A stretch of 64,000 nt of DNA from Hyphomonas jannaschiana VP2 (GCF_000685215.1 NZ_ARYJ01000010.1:1-64000), one strand, 5' to 3'; counted from the first letter of the stretch, positions 8,444 to 17,344 are shown. The notes: generated by a model not told the origin, from the letters alone. Numbers and translations: made by a program.

Positions 8444-9263
8444 GGCTATCCCCTTGCGGGTGGGATTGCGCATTGCGCAGGTACAGCGGGGCAAAATGCG
8501 TGTCCTGGCGGACATCGACCTCGCCATCGCGAACGAGTTCAAGCGCCGCCGAAAACACGCTGGCCGTCACCGACCGTGTTGGCAGTTCCGGGTCCACATC
8601 CGTCATGGTCAGGCTGATCTCGTCAAGCGAAGACCACTGTGACAGCTGCCCTCGAAGCTGCCTGAGCGTTGTCCGGGCAAGTTCCAGCGGCAGAACCATC
8701 TGCTGCTCGATGACATGTGGACGCTCTTTCTCGCGGCGGTCACGGATCGCCCCGAAGGCCTGTGTTAGCTCATAGAGACTGGCATTCCACTCGGTATGGC
8801 GGATGACTTTCGGCTGTTCCGGCGTCCCCCGCAGAAACACGACATTGTCGAGGATGGGTCCGTTCTGCAGCTCCTTCACCGCGTCGCGCATCGCGTCGAG
8901 GCGCTTCAGGCGGAAAGCGAGACGCGCCGCCATCTCTTCGCCGGTCGGCTCGTCTTCCTCGATCTTTTCAGGCTTTGGCAACAGAAGACGCGATTTCATG
9001 AAAGCCAGCCACGACGCCATCAGCAGATAGTCTGCTGCGAGGTCCATCCGGCGCTTTTTCGCGTCCTCAATGAAAACAAGATACTGCTCGGCAAGATCCA
9101 GCATCGAAAGGTGCAAGAGGTCGACCTTCTGGCGCCGGGCCAGTTCCAGCAACAGGTGCAGCGGCCCCTCATAACCACCGACATCGACCCGGAAAATGTC
9201 CTGAATGTCCGCCTCTTCCATGTCGGAAGAGAGGGTTTCCATGGTGAGGGCGTCGGTGCTCAT
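8430..9263 (-). CDS. scpA: Segregation and condensation protein A
   Basis: Kleisin subunit of the SMC-ScpAB complex, bridging SMC heads with ScpB. The N-terminal SMC-neck-binding region is clear (YEGPLHLLLELARRQKVDLLH), followed by YLLMASWLAFMKSRLLLPKP, and the C-terminal winged helix includes VSVFSAALEL-like residues (ASVFSAALELVRDGEVD). The 277-aa length is normal. It starts within the nagZ stop region (ATGA overlap at 9260-9263), a sign of translational coupling. Confidence 0.95.
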   Translation of the reverse strand: MSTDALTMETLSSDMEEADIQDIFRVDVGGYEGPLHLLLELARRQKVDLLHLSMLDLAEQYLVFIEDAKKRRMDLAADYLLMASWLAFMKSRLLLPKPEKIEEDEPTGEEMAARLAFRLKRLDAMRDAVKELQNGPILDNVVFLRGTPEQPKVIRHTEWNASLYELTQAFGAIRDRREKERPHVIEQQMVLPLELARTTLRQLRGQLSQWSSLDEISLTMTDVDPELPTRSVTASVFSAALELVRDGEVDVRQDTHFAPLYLRNAQSHPQGDSHADV

Positions 9264-10297
9264 GCTTTCGCCCCGCTATCGGGGAAGAATTCTCGGAAAC
9301 GCTGCCACGCACGCGCAGCTTCGATGGGCTCAGCCTGGCTGGCAATCGCGTCGGCCACTGCGGCGCGCTCTGCCGAACGACCTGCCAGAACCGGCGCCGC
9401 TTCTGCGACTTCGGTCATTTCCGCAAGGATTTCTGCCGGATCTTTCAGAAAACCCGAACAATGCAGCAGCACATCGCAGCCCGCTGCGATCGACGCGGCC
9501 GCTCGGTCTACCAGACTGCCGCCCAGAGCCTTCATCCCCAGATCATCGGTCATCAGGAGACCATCAAACCCGATTCGGCCCCGGATGATCTCCTGAATCA
9601 TGTAGGGTGAGACCGTCGCGGCCTTACCCGGGTCATAGGCTTCGTAGGCAATGTGCGCTGTCATCGCCATCGGGGCCTCCGCGACGCGGGAAAAGGCCTC
9701 GAAATCTTTCGACAGTTCATTGTCACCCGCAGTCACCCGCGGTAGCTCCAGATGGCTGTCTGACATGGACCGTCCATGTCCCGGAATATGCTTGATCACG
9801 CTGGCAACGCCGCCGGCATGAAGACCTGCCATCGCCGCTTTGGCGAGATCCGCTGCCTGCCCTGGTTCATCCCCGAACGCCCGGTCGCCGATCACGTCAT
9901 GTGCTCCCGGGACCGGTAGATCGACAACAGGGGCGCAATCGGCGTGGATCGACAGATTAGCAAGCTCCGAGGCGATCAGCCGGTGACCCAGCCAGCAGGC
10001 CTCCCGTCCCAGTTCCGGATCTTTCTCATAGATTGCCGCATAGTCTGCCCCGCGCGGAAACAGCGGCCATTCAGGCGCTTTCAGGCGGGCCACCCGGCCA
10101 CCTTCCTGATCAATGAAGATCAGCGTCTCGCGGCCTGTTGCATCCCATATATCGGCCACCAGTCTGCGAACCTGGTCCCGTGAGACGCAGGAGCGGCCCA
10201 TGAGAATCACGCCCCACGGGTTCTGCGCCCGAAACAGGGCCGCCTCGCCCATGGTCAGGACGGGGCCAGAAACGCTGAGAATGCAGGCCTTTGCCAC
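9260..10297 (-). CDS. nagZ: Beta-N-acetylhexosaminidase
   Basis: Glycoside hydrolase family 3 enzyme that removes N-acetylglucosamine from muropeptides during cytosolic cell-wall recycling. It shows DQEGGRVARL near residue 65, the catalytic loop KHIPGHG and the nucleophile Asp in LLMTDDLGMKAL. Length 345 aa matches NagZ. The start codon is GTG at 10297, sharing a base with the stop of the SPOR gene upstream. The SPOR-nagZ-scpA-scpB order is conserved in alphaproteobacteria. Confidence 0.94.
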   Translation of the reverse strand: MAKACILSVSGPVLTMGEAALFRAQNPWGVILMGRSCVSRDQVRRLVADIWDATGRETLIFIDQEGGRVARLKAPEWPLFPRGADYAAIYEKDPELGREACWLGHRLIASELANLSIHADCAPVVDLPVPGAHDVIGDRAFGDEPGQAADLAKAAMAGLHAGGVASVIKHIPGHGRSMSDSHLELPRVTAGDNELSKDFEAFSRVAEAPMAMTAHIAYEAYDPGKAATVSPYMIQEIIRGRIGFDGLLMTDDLGMKALGGSLVDRAAASIAAGCDVLLHCSGFLKDPAEILAEMTEVAEAAPVLAGRSAERAAVADAIASQAEPIEAARAWQRFREFFPDSGAKA

Positions 10298-11127
10298 TAT
10301 CCGGTCACCACAATACAGTTGTCGCCTTTGGCTTTCAGAGCATCGCAGAAAGCATCGGCTTCTGTTTTTTGGGCAAAGCCGCCGACACGCAAGCGGTAGA
10401 ACACACCCTTGGCGCCCAGATCCGCCCGCTGGATACGTTTTCCCGCGCCGCGGTAAAGGTCAGGGTACTCTGCAGAGGATTTGCGCCATGCAGCCTCAGC
10501 CGCATCCTGAGACCGGAAAGCGGCCACCTGGACGAGATAGATTCCGCTTTCACTGAAGGCGAACTGCGGTGCGGCCTGCCGAGATGGCGGCGGAGGCGCA
10601 CGTGGTGTGGGGATCGGGTCGAGGGCTGCGGACTCATACACACGGTCTGGCCGGCTCAGGTCTGCAAGTTCAGCGACTTCGTCTGCAACCGAATTCGGCA
10701 TCCCATTGTCAGGATCGTTGCCATCCTCTTCATCGTCCGCCTCGGGTCGCAGGTCGATCGGTGGACCGCCCTGCAGCAGATCACCCCCCTCGTCACCATT
10801 AAGCTCGGCGATGTCCGTTGGCCTCTCCGAGGCATCCATCTGGTCGTAGAAGCGCTTGTCGGTATCGCGTACTTCCAGGCCCCCGCGCTCCTCAGGAATT
10901 CTTTTATAAGGCTGCGCATCGGCGATCACGCTTGGCAGGCCTGCACCATTTGAGCGGACACCCTGACGATAGGTGTTCCAGACAACGGCGCCAAACACGA
11001 GCAGCACGCCGATGGCAAGCGCAAGGATCAGCGGTCCCCGCGCAGTCTCATCGTCGCGGATATCGAACCCCCGATAATCGTCCTCGAATGGTGAACCTTC
11101 ATCGGCGCCGTAATGATAGCGACTCAT
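10297..11127 (-). CDS. SPOR-domain membrane protein
   Basis: A 276-residue protein with a cytosolic acidic N-terminus, one transmembrane helix (about residues 31-50), a periplasmic linker rich in Asp/Pro, and a C-terminal SPOR domain (about 195-276, starting GIYLVQVAAFRSQDAAEAAW). SPOR domains bind denuded glycan strands at the division septum. A GGAAGGGAC ribosome site supports the ATG at 11127. It heads the nagZ-scpAB operon; the argS gene often found between dgt and this gene is absent. Confidence 0.9.
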   Translation of the reverse strand: MSRYHYGADEGSPFEDDYRGFDIRDDETARGPLILALAIGVLLVFGAVVWNTYRQGVRSNGAGLPSVIADAQPYKRIPEERGGLEVRDTDKRFYDQMDASERPTDIAELNGDEGGDLLQGGPPIDLRPEADDEEDGNDPDNGMPNSVADEVAELADLSRPDRVYESAALDPIPTPRAPPPPSRQAAPQFAFSESGIYLVQVAAFRSQDAAEAAWRKSSAEYPDLYRGAGKRIQRADLGAKGVFYRLRVGGFAQKTEADAFCDALKAKGDNCIVVTG

Positions 11128-11256
11128 GAATCGTCCCTTCCGCATTGTTTCGTGAGGTTAATTTTTAGGGGTGTTTCGTTAACGCAGATTGAACGCTCGC
11201 CCATCGGGACGGGCTGACAACAGCGATTTCCTCAACTTCAGCAGCAGGCCTGACCC

Positions 11257-12429
11257 TCAGGCCAGAGAAGTCAGATCGCAGAGGCGCCGGTGTTCCTCAA
11301 TCGCATAGCCGTCCGTCATGCCTGCGATATAGTCACAGACAATCCGCGCCCGGCGGAAAGCGTCCGCCTGGGTCGCGTCCTGACGCCACGGGGCCGGAAG
11401 GGTCTGCGGTTCCGCCGTGAAGCTGTCGAACAGTTCGACCAGGATCCGCTTCGCCTTGGATCGCATCCGATTGACCTTGTAGTGCTTGTACATGCGCTCA
11501 AACAGAAAGGCGCGGAGCGCGCGCTGTTTGTCCGCGAGTTCTTCGCTGAAGCCGACCAGAGGCTCCCCAAGCGCGCGGACTTCAGCCGCACTGCCCGGCT
11601 GGAGGCGTTTCACCCGGCGCCGGGTTTCGTCCACCAGGTCATTGATCCAGATGCCAATCAACTGGCGAACCGCTTCGTATGTGACCATCCGGTCCGAAAG
11701 GTGTGGAAACTCGATTTTCACACCCCGAAAAACGTCCCCCACAATGGGAAGCTCCATCAGCTCCTGGATCGTGAACAGGCCAGCCGCGATACCGTCATCA
11801 ATGTCATGATTGTTGTAGGCAATATCGTCTGACAGGGCCGCCACCTGTGCCTCAGGCCCGGCGTACTGATCCAGTTCCAGGTCCTCAATCCGGGAAAACT
11901 CCCGAAAGGCGGCCGGCAGGTCTGCGACGCTGGTATCGGCATCGATCAAAGGCCCATTGTGCTTGACCAGCCCTTCCAGCATTTCCCAGGTGAGGTTCAA
12001 CCCGTCGAAATTCGGATACCGCTTCTCCAGCCGCGTGACGACGCGAAGGGTCTGCGCATTGTGATCGAAGCCTTCATAAGGCTCCATACAGGCATCCAGC
12101 TGGTCCTCGCCAGCATGACCAAAGGGCGGGTGACCTATATCGTGCGCCAGCGCCATGGCCTCGGCCAGATCTTCATCCAGACCAAGTGTGCGAGAAATAC
12201 TTCGCGCGATCTGCGCTACTTCCAGCGAATGGGTCAGACGCGTACGGAAATGGTCGCCCTCATGGGCCACGAACACCTGCGTTTTCTGCTTCAGCCGCCG
12301 GAATGCCGTGGAATGGATGATGCGGTCCCGGTCCCGCTGGAACGGCGTACGCGTGGCAGACGGAGCCTCGTCGTGATAACGGCCCCGGCTGTCTTCATGG
12401 CGTGTCGCAAACACCGCTCTCTTTTCCAT
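11257..12429 (-). CDS. dgt: dGTPase-like HD-domain triphosphohydrolase
   Basis: Cytosolic enzyme of the dGTP triphosphohydrolase family that cleaves dNTPs to nucleoside plus tripolyphosphate. The HD metal site is intact: RTRLTHSLEVAQIAR and AHDIGHPPFGHAGE, with further His/Asp residues downstream (FDHNAQTLR, DDIAYNNHDIDDG). Length 390 aa fits the short, type-2-like branch. It is divergent from erpA with only 27 bp between the two start codons. Confidence 0.93.
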   Translation of the reverse strand: MEKRAVFATRHEDSRGRYHDEAPSATRTPFQRDRDRIIHSTAFRRLKQKTQVFVAHEGDHFRTRLTHSLEVAQIARSISRTLGLDEDLAEAMALAHDIGHPPFGHAGEDQLDACMEPYEGFDHNAQTLRVVTRLEKRYPNFDGLNLTWEMLEGLVKHNGPLIDADTSVADLPAAFREFSRIEDLELDQYAGPEAQVAALSDDIAYNNHDIDDGIAAGLFTIQELMELPIVGDVFRGVKIEFPHLSDRMVTYEAVRQLIGIWINDLVDETRRRVKRLQPGSAAEVRALGEPLVGFSEELADKQRALRAFLFERMYKHYKVNRMRSKAKRILVELFDSFTAEPQTLPAPWRQDATQADAFRRARIVCDYIAGMTDGYAIEEHRRLCDLTSLA

Positions 12430-12456
12430 TGGCCCAAACGTCCCTATCTATATCTT

Positions 12457-12798
12457 ATGAGCACGACAATTGCCCCTGATGTGACCCTTACCGCCTCGGC
12501 TGCCAAGCGCATTAATGCGATTCTGGCCAAACAGGACGGCGCCGATTATTTGCGCGTTTCCGTCGAAGGCGGGGGCTGCTCAGGATTTTCGTACAAGTTC
12601 GATTTCGCCTCTGAGGTGAATTCCGATGACCTACTCGTTGAACGGGACGGCGCAAAGGTCCTGATCGACGAGATGAGCCTCGAGTTCCTCAATGGCGCGG
12701 AAATCGACTTTTCGACCGAGCTGATCGGTGCGGCGTTCAAGATCAACAATCCGAACGCGACTGCTGCCTGCGGGTGCGGCACCAGTTTTTCCATCTGA
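12457..12798 (+). CDS. erpA: A-type iron-sulfur carrier protein
   Basis: A 113-residue HesB/IscA/ErpA protein that passes [Fe-S] clusters to apo-enzymes. The three cluster cysteines are present, one in GGGCSGFSY and two in ACGCGTSF. In alphaproteobacteria the A-type gene beside dgt is usually erpA. No Shine-Dalgarno is visible: the ATG is preceded by an AT-rich stretch (TATCTATATCTT) that resembles a -10 element, so the mRNA may be leaderless (inference). Confidence 0.92.
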   Translation: MSTTIAPDVTLTASAAKRINAILAKQDGADYLRVSVEGGGCSGFSYKFDFASEVNSDDLLVERDGAKVLIDEMSLEFLNGAEIDFSTELIGAAFKINNPNATAACGCGTSFSI

Positions 12799-12861
12799 CG
12801 CTGGGTCAGCCTCGCTCGGGGGAGGCCTTCACGTTAGGGTCCACCGCGCAGGAGGACCTTC

Positions 12862-14031
12862 ATGAGCCAGGTACGCCCTTTTAACGTTTCGATTTCCGAC
12901 GCCAAGCTTGCCGCGATCCGAGAACGTGTTGCGGCCTACAGATGGTTTCCGGCACCGGAAAATGAGCAGGGATTTGCCTATGGCATGTCTACGCCGGTAC
13001 TGAAGGATCTCTGCAAATACTGGCTGAACGATTACGACTGGCGCACTCAGGAGGACGTGCTGAATGAGTTCCCCCACTTCAAGGCAGATGTCGGCGGGAT
13101 GGAAATCCATTTCGTGCATGTGGTGGGCGAAGCCGAAGGCAAACGGCCTCTCCTTCTGACACATGGATGGCCCGGCTCATTTTATGAGTTCTGGGACGCC
13201 ATCGAACCACTGGCCTTCCCATCCCGTCATGGCGGTAATCCCTCAGACGCCTTCGACCTCGTGATTCCCAGCCTTCCGGGATATGCATTCTCCGAGAAAC
13301 CCGCTTCTCCAATCGGGCAGCGCGCAACTGCGGCGCTTTGGAACGAACTGATGCAGGAGGTGCTCGGCTACAAGACATATCTTGCCCAGGGCGGCGACTG
13401 GGGCGGTCTTGTCACATCATGGCTTGGCAAGAACCACGGCACGCACGACAAAAGCGGCGGGTGCAAAGCTATCCATCTCAACATGATCGGCTTCCGGCCC
13501 ACACCTCCTGCTCCGTCTACGGAAGAGGAAAGTGAATGGCTGAGCCACATGCAGAGCGCCATGCAAGCTGAGGGTGCCTACTTCATGGAGCAGGCAACCA
13601 AGCCGCAAACGCTGGCCATGGCGCTAATGGATTCACCGGTTGGAACTGCCGCATGGATTCTGGAGAAGTTTCACGGCTGGTCTGATCTGCGGGATGGTGA
13701 TTTATACTCAGTCTACACACGAGACCAGCTATTGACGAATGTCATGCTGTATCTGGTCAATGATGCCATCGCGACCAGCGTCTGGTATTACAACGCTCTC
13801 TTCCAGGAAGGCGGTGTTCAGCTGCCGGAAGGCGAGCGCTGTGAAACACCGACGGGTTTTGCCAATTTCCCCGGAGAGAAAGTCTATACCGCTCCGCCAA
13901 AGAGCTGGGTCGAGCGCGCCTATAACCTCGTTCACTGGCGAGACATGCCAAAAGGCGGTCACTTCGCCGCGATGGAAAAGCCTACACTGTTCGTTGATGA
14001 AATCAGAATCTGGGCCAGCGCGCAGGATTAA
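12862..14031 (+). CDS. Epoxide hydrolase (alpha/beta hydrolase, EHN type)
   Basis: A 389-residue protein with the epoxide hydrolase N-terminal domain (about 1-110) followed by an alpha/beta hydrolase core. HGWPGS (101-106) is the oxyanion-hole motif, the nucleophile is Asp179 in GGDWGG, and the late His lies in MPKGGHFAAMEKP. Such enzymes open epoxides to diols by a covalent Asp ester. A clear AGGAGG precedes the ATG. The substrate is unknown. The stop shares TTAA (14028-14031) with the convergent nusB gene. Confidence 0.92.
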   Translation: MSQVRPFNVSISDAKLAAIRERVAAYRWFPAPENEQGFAYGMSTPVLKDLCKYWLNDYDWRTQEDVLNEFPHFKADVGGMEIHFVHVVGEAEGKRPLLLTHGWPGSFYEFWDAIEPLAFPSRHGGNPSDAFDLVIPSLPGYAFSEKPASPIGQRATAALWNELMQEVLGYKTYLAQGGDWGGLVTSWLGKNHGTHDKSGGCKAIHLNMIGFRPTPPAPSTEEESEWLSHMQSAMQAEGAYFMEQATKPQTLAMALMDSPVGTAAWILEKFHGWSDLRDGDLYSVYTRDQLLTNVMLYLVNDAIATSVWYYNALFQEGGVQLPEGERCETPTGFANFPGEKVYTAPPKSWVERAYNLVHWRDMPKGGHFAAMEKPTLFVDEIRIWASAQD

Positions 14032-14495
14032 GCGCGCAGGTCGTTCCCGACATTGTCCAGAACAGCATTCGCAAATTTCGCTTCAGACTCTTCGAAGAAG
14101 TCGTGTGCGAGCGAAACATACTCATCCATGATCACGGCATGGGATAGATGCTGGTGAACGATAAACTCGGCTGCCCCTGCCCGCAGCAATGCGCGCATCG
14201 TGGCATCGAGGCGGGTCAGCTTCCAGCCCGAAGCGAGGCGTTTGAGAATGGCCTTGTCGATGGCCGCCTGATTGTCGACGACGCCATTGACGATGGCTTT
14301 GAAAAGATCCGGATCAGCTTCTTCGACCGGCTCCTCGTTCGGGCCGATCCCAAGCTTGTCTTCCATGAACGCGCGTATGGTCTCGCGGGCAGACTTGCCG
14401 GTCTGCTCCATGGAATAGAGCGCCTGCACAGCGGCCAGACGCGCACCCGCCCGGCGTGCACGTGTGACTTCAAACGGGAACTTCTGGTCGCTCAA
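14028..14495 (-). CDS. nusB: Transcription antitermination factor NusB
   Basis: All-helical RNA-binding protein that with NusE/S10 binds boxA RNA in rRNA antitermination complexes. The 155-residue protein shows ARLAAVQALYSMEQTG at the N-terminus and LLRAGAAEFIV...VIMDEYVSLAHDF in the C-terminal half. The start codon appears to be TTG at 14495, in a TTGA overlap with the ribH stop and preceded by AAGGA; the next Met is too far in. It closes the riboflavin operon. Confidence 0.94.
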   Translation of the reverse strand: MSDQKFPFEVTRARRAGARLAAVQALYSMEQTGKSARETIRAFMEDKLGIGPNEEPVEEADPDLFKAIVNGVVDNQAAIDKAILKRLASGWKLTRLDATMRALLRAGAAEFIVHQHLSHAVIMDEYVSLAHDFFEESEAKFANAVLDNVGNDLRA

Positions 14496-14920
14496 CGAAT
14501 GAGTTCCTTGCGGAATTTGATCATGGCGAGGCAGGCATTGGCAGCATCGGCGCCCTTGTTACCACGCTTGCGGTCAGCGCGGGCCAGAGCCTGTTCTTCG
14601 TTTTCCACGGTCAGGATACCATAGCCGATAGCCTGCCGGCGATTGACAATCAGGTCCATCAGGCCACGTGCACTTTCGCCGCAAACATAATCATAATGGG
14701 TCGTCTCACCGCGGATCACGCATCCCAGCGCAACAGCGCCATCAAACCGGCCAGAGTCGGCCGCCATGGCGATGAGGCCCGGAATTTCGAAAGCGCCGGG
14801 CACTTCCATCACAGTGACTTTCGCGTCAGCGGCTTCCAGCACCTCCATTGCGCCGGCCAGCATCTCTTCGGAAATATGTTTGTAGTAGTGCGAAACCGCT
14901 ACCAGAACCCGGTCAGCCAT
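14492..14920 (-). CDS. ribH: 6,7-dimethyl-8-ribityllumazine synthase
   Basis: Condenses the ribityl-aminopyrimidine with dihydroxybutanone phosphate, the penultimate step of riboflavin synthesis, as an icosahedral or pentameric enzyme. Characteristic segments are VPGAFEIPG, ALGCVIRGETTHYDYV and the C-terminal NKGADAANACLAMI. The 142-aa start at 14920 has GAGGAG upstream and an ATGA overlap with ribBX. Confidence 0.96.
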   Translation of the reverse strand: MADRVLVAVSHYYKHISEEMLAGAMEVLEAADAKVTVMEVPGAFEIPGLIAMAADSGRFDGAVALGCVIRGETTHYDYVCGESARGLMDLIVNRRQAIGYGILTVENEEQALARADRKRGNKGADAANACLAMIKFRKELIR

Positions 14921-16047
14921 CAGTTTGTCTCCTCGTTGAGGCGGCGCCACCCCTCTATCGTCATGCCGTATCCGTCAAGCCCTGCAACGCGGGTGGGCTG
15001 CGTATCGGAAAGGTAAATCATCTTGCGAACGCCCAGTTCGCGCAGGATCTGCGCACCAATACCATACTCGCGCAGCGGCGATGTCGGATCCTTTGGCGTC
15101 GAGGTCTTGAGGCCCAGGCGTTCAGCAATGGAATCCGGCTGCATCGTATTCACGAACACAACGACACCGGGCTCGCTGGCCTCGGCGATAATCCGCATCG
15201 CGCGCTCAACCAGCCCCTGTCGCGGCCCGCGTTCTCCGAGAATATCAGCCAGGACGTCTGTCCGGTGAACACGCACCAGCGTGGTCGATTCAGGCGTGAT
15301 CGTGCCGTGGACGATGGCAATATGTTCCGAATTGTCCAGCACGTTGCGGAAGCAGACCGTCTTGAACCCTTCGCCATAAGCCGACTCCAGCGGCGCTTCG
15401 ACCCGGCGTTCCAGGAAACGGTCGTTCTGGCGGCGCCAGGCGATCAGGTCCGCAATCGTCCCGATTTTCAGATTGTGAAGCTGTGCAAACGAAACAAGAT
15501 CCGGCAGGCGGGCCATGGAGCCGTCTTCATTCATGATCTCGCAGATCACACCGGCCGGATAGAGCCCTGCCATGCGCGAAATATCGACCGCCGCCTCAGT
15601 ATGCCCGGCGCGCACCAACGTGCCGCCATCCCGCGCAACCAGCGGAAAGACATGGCCCGGCGATACGATGTCGTGGTGGTCCATGGTCGGATCGATGGCC
15701 ACAGCTATGGTCTTGGCGCGGTCATGTGCCGAGATGCCGGTGGTGACGCCCTCTTTCGCCTCAATCGAAACCGTGAAGGCCGTACCCATGCTTTCTCGGT
15801 TATTACGGGTCATCATGTCGAGGTTCAGCGTGTGAGCACGCTCCTGCGTCATGGCAAGACAGATCAGTCCGCGGCCATGACGGGCCATGAAGTTCACCTG
15901 CTCCGGCGTTGCAAACGTTGCCGGAATGATCAGGTCGCCCTCATTCTCCCGGTCTTCGGCGTCCACCAGAATGAACATGCGCCCATTACGGGCGTCTTCG
16001 ATAATCTCGTCGATCGAGGAGATCGCATGCTTGAAGTCGTCTGACAT
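14920..16047 (-). CDS. ribB: RibBX: dihydroxybutanone phosphate synthase fused to a degenerate GTP cyclohydrolase II domain
   Basis: The N-terminal ~205 residues are an intact 3,4-dihydroxy-2-butanone-4-phosphate synthase (VDAEDRENEGDL, SPGHVFPLVAR, GHTEAAVD). The C-terminal ~170 residues keep the outline of GTP cyclohydrolase II (VRVHRTDVLADILG, GIGAQILRELGVRKM) but have lost the zinc cysteines of the normal GSxxCDCG motif and the arginine-rich catalytic loop. This matches the RibBX variant described in Proteobacteria, in which the second domain no longer hydrolyses GTP. A separate ribA must exist outside this window. The start at 16047 follows GAAGGGCAG; two upstream Mets are possible. Confidence 0.9.
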   Translation of the reverse strand: MSDDFKHAISSIDEIIEDARNGRMFILVDAEDRENEGDLIIPATFATPEQVNFMARHGRGLICLAMTQERAHTLNLDMMTRNNRESMGTAFTVSIEAKEGVTTGISAHDRAKTIAVAIDPTMDHHDIVSPGHVFPLVARDGGTLVRAGHTEAAVDISRMAGLYPAGVICEIMNEDGSMARLPDLVSFAQLHNLKIGTIADLIAWRRQNDRFLERRVEAPLESAYGEGFKTVCFRNVLDNSEHIAIVHGTITPESTTLVRVHRTDVLADILGERGPRQGLVERAMRIIAEASEPGVVVFVNTMQPDSIAERLGLKTSTPKDPTSPLREYGIGAQILRELGVRKMIYLSDTQPTRVAGLDGYGMTIEGWRRLNEETN

Positions 16048-16051
16048 AGTT

Positions 16052-16672
16052 TCACTGCCCTTCCGGTGCATCGGCACCGATCATGCGGGCGACGTACCGT
16101 GCCAGCATATCTATCTCAAGGTTCACACGGCTGCCCGGCTGCAGTTCAGCTAGCGTGGTCACCTCCCATGTGTGCGGAATGACGGCGACCTGAAAATCGC
16201 CATTCGGCAGGGCATCGGCCACGGTGAGCGAAACGCCGTTCACCGCTGCAGAGCCCTTGGTTGCAAAATACCGCGCAAGATCGGCCGGCGGGCGGATCGT
16301 GATCCGGCGGCTCTGGCCTTCCTCTACGATGGAGACGATCTCGCCGACACCGTCGACATGACCGAACACGAAATGACCGCCGAGCTCATCGCCCAGCTTC
16401 AAGCTCTGCTCCAGATTGACCTTCGCGCCCTCGTTCCAGTCACCCAGAATAGTTTTCGCGAGCGTCTCAGGCACGGCCTCTACGGCGAACCAGGCGCCGC
16501 GCTCGCCCTGCCCCATATCAACGACCGTCAGGCAGACGCCGGAGTGCATGATCGAAGCGCCCATCGCGATTTCGTCCAGCGGATAGCCGCTTTCGACTTC
16601 GAACCGGGTCAGCCCATTACGATGCTCTGCCTTCCGGACTGTGCCGACGTCAGTGACGAGACCTGTGAACAT
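16052..16672 (-). CDS. ribE: Riboflavin synthase, alpha chain
   Basis: Catalyses dismutation of two lumazine molecules to riboflavin. The protein has the two-fold repeat of the family: an N-barrel starting MFTGLVTDVGTV with GVCLTV, and a C-barrel with HFVFGHVDGVG and GVSLTV. Length 206 aa is normal. It lies between ribD' (24 bp) and ribBX (4 bp) in the same operon; no FMN riboswitch is seen in the short gap upstream. Confidence 0.96.
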   Translation of the reverse strand: MFTGLVTDVGTVRKAEHRNGLTRFEVESGYPLDEIAMGASIMHSGVCLTVVDMGQGERGAWFAVEAVPETLAKTILGDWNEGAKVNLEQSLKLGDELGGHFVFGHVDGVGEIVSIVEEGQSRRITIRPPADLARYFATKGSAAVNGVSLTVADALPNGDFQVAVIPHTWEVTTLAELQPGSRVNLEIDMLARYVARMIGADAPEGQ

Positions 16673-16696
16673 GGGAAGACCTTTGGGCGACTTTTG

Positions 16697-17344
16697 CTAA
16701 AAACGAACATAAGTGTTCAGAACGTCATCCCCAATGCGTTCCGTCGCGACAGGCTTCCATCGTGTCGCATCCGACAGGGTTTGCAGGCCGAGCCCCCCCA
16801 GAGCCGGCAAACCGTCGCCGCCAATCAGGATCGGCGCCACAAACCAGGCAATCTCGTCAACAAGGCCCGCACGAATGAAACTCGCCGCCAGCGTGCCGCC
16901 CCCCTCGATAAGTAACGAAGAGATCCCTTCAGCAGACGCGCGGCGCAGAAGATCCTGCACGTCCATACGTACGCCATTGCCACAGCGCCAGACCTCTACA
17001 CCGCTCCGCGTCAGGAAATCCTGCGGCTGGCCATTTGTCGCGACGACCACCCGGCCGCTGGAAACAGACTGAACCAGACGCGAGCTCAGCGGCGTGCGCC
17101 CATTCGAATCTGCCACAATACGTACCGGCTGTTTCTTTGGCATGGGGACGGTTCGCGCAGTCAGCAGCGGGTCATCTGCCAGGACGGTTCCGATGCCGAC
17201 GAGGATTGCATCATGGCCGGCACGCAGCTCATGACCGCGGGCACGGGATTCGCTTGATGTGATCCACTGACTGGTGCCGTCAGCAAGGGCGATCCGCGCG
17301 TCCAGCGAGGTGGCGAGCTTCAGCGTGACCCGCACGCCGCTCAT
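16697..17344 (-). CDS. ribD: RibD reductase domain only (5-amino-6-(5-phosphoribosylamino)uracil reductase)
   Basis: A 215-residue protein equal to the C-terminal half of bifunctional RibD, a dihydrofolate-reductase-like fold that reduces the ribosyl group with NADPH. Landmarks are [50 protein letters not shown] and [13 protein letters not shown]. The N-terminal cytidine-deaminase domain (HAE and PCxxxGxTPPC zinc motifs) is missing: upstream is the complete nrdR gene, whose stop overlaps this ATG by 4 nt. The deaminase must be supplied by another gene or enzyme. The short form is an intact frame, not a broken gene. Confidence 0.9.
   Translation of the reverse strand: MSGVRVTLKLATSLDARIALADGTSQWITSSESRARGHELRAGHDAILVGIGTVLADDPLLTARTVPMPKKQPVRIVADSNGRTPLSSRLVQSVSSGRVVVATNGQPQDFLTRSGVEVWRCGNGVRMDVQDLLRRASAEGISSLLIEGGGTLAASFIRAGLVDEIAWFVAPILIGGDGLPALGGLGLQTLSDATRWKPVATERIGDDVLNTYVRF

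Noticed and set aside
14028-14495. nusB as a truncated gene because no ATG is near its start
   Set aside because: A TTG start in a TTGA overlap with ribH, preceded by AAGGA, gives the full family length and N-terminal sequence.
16673-16696. FMN riboswitch ahead of ribE
   Set aside because: The gap is only 24 bp and no RFN-like conserved blocks are present; the riboflavin genes are inside a longer operon.
17341-17344. Frameshift splitting a full-length ribD
   Set aside because: The upstream gene is a complete nrdR with its own stop and zinc ribbon; no deaminase motif appears in any frame nearby.
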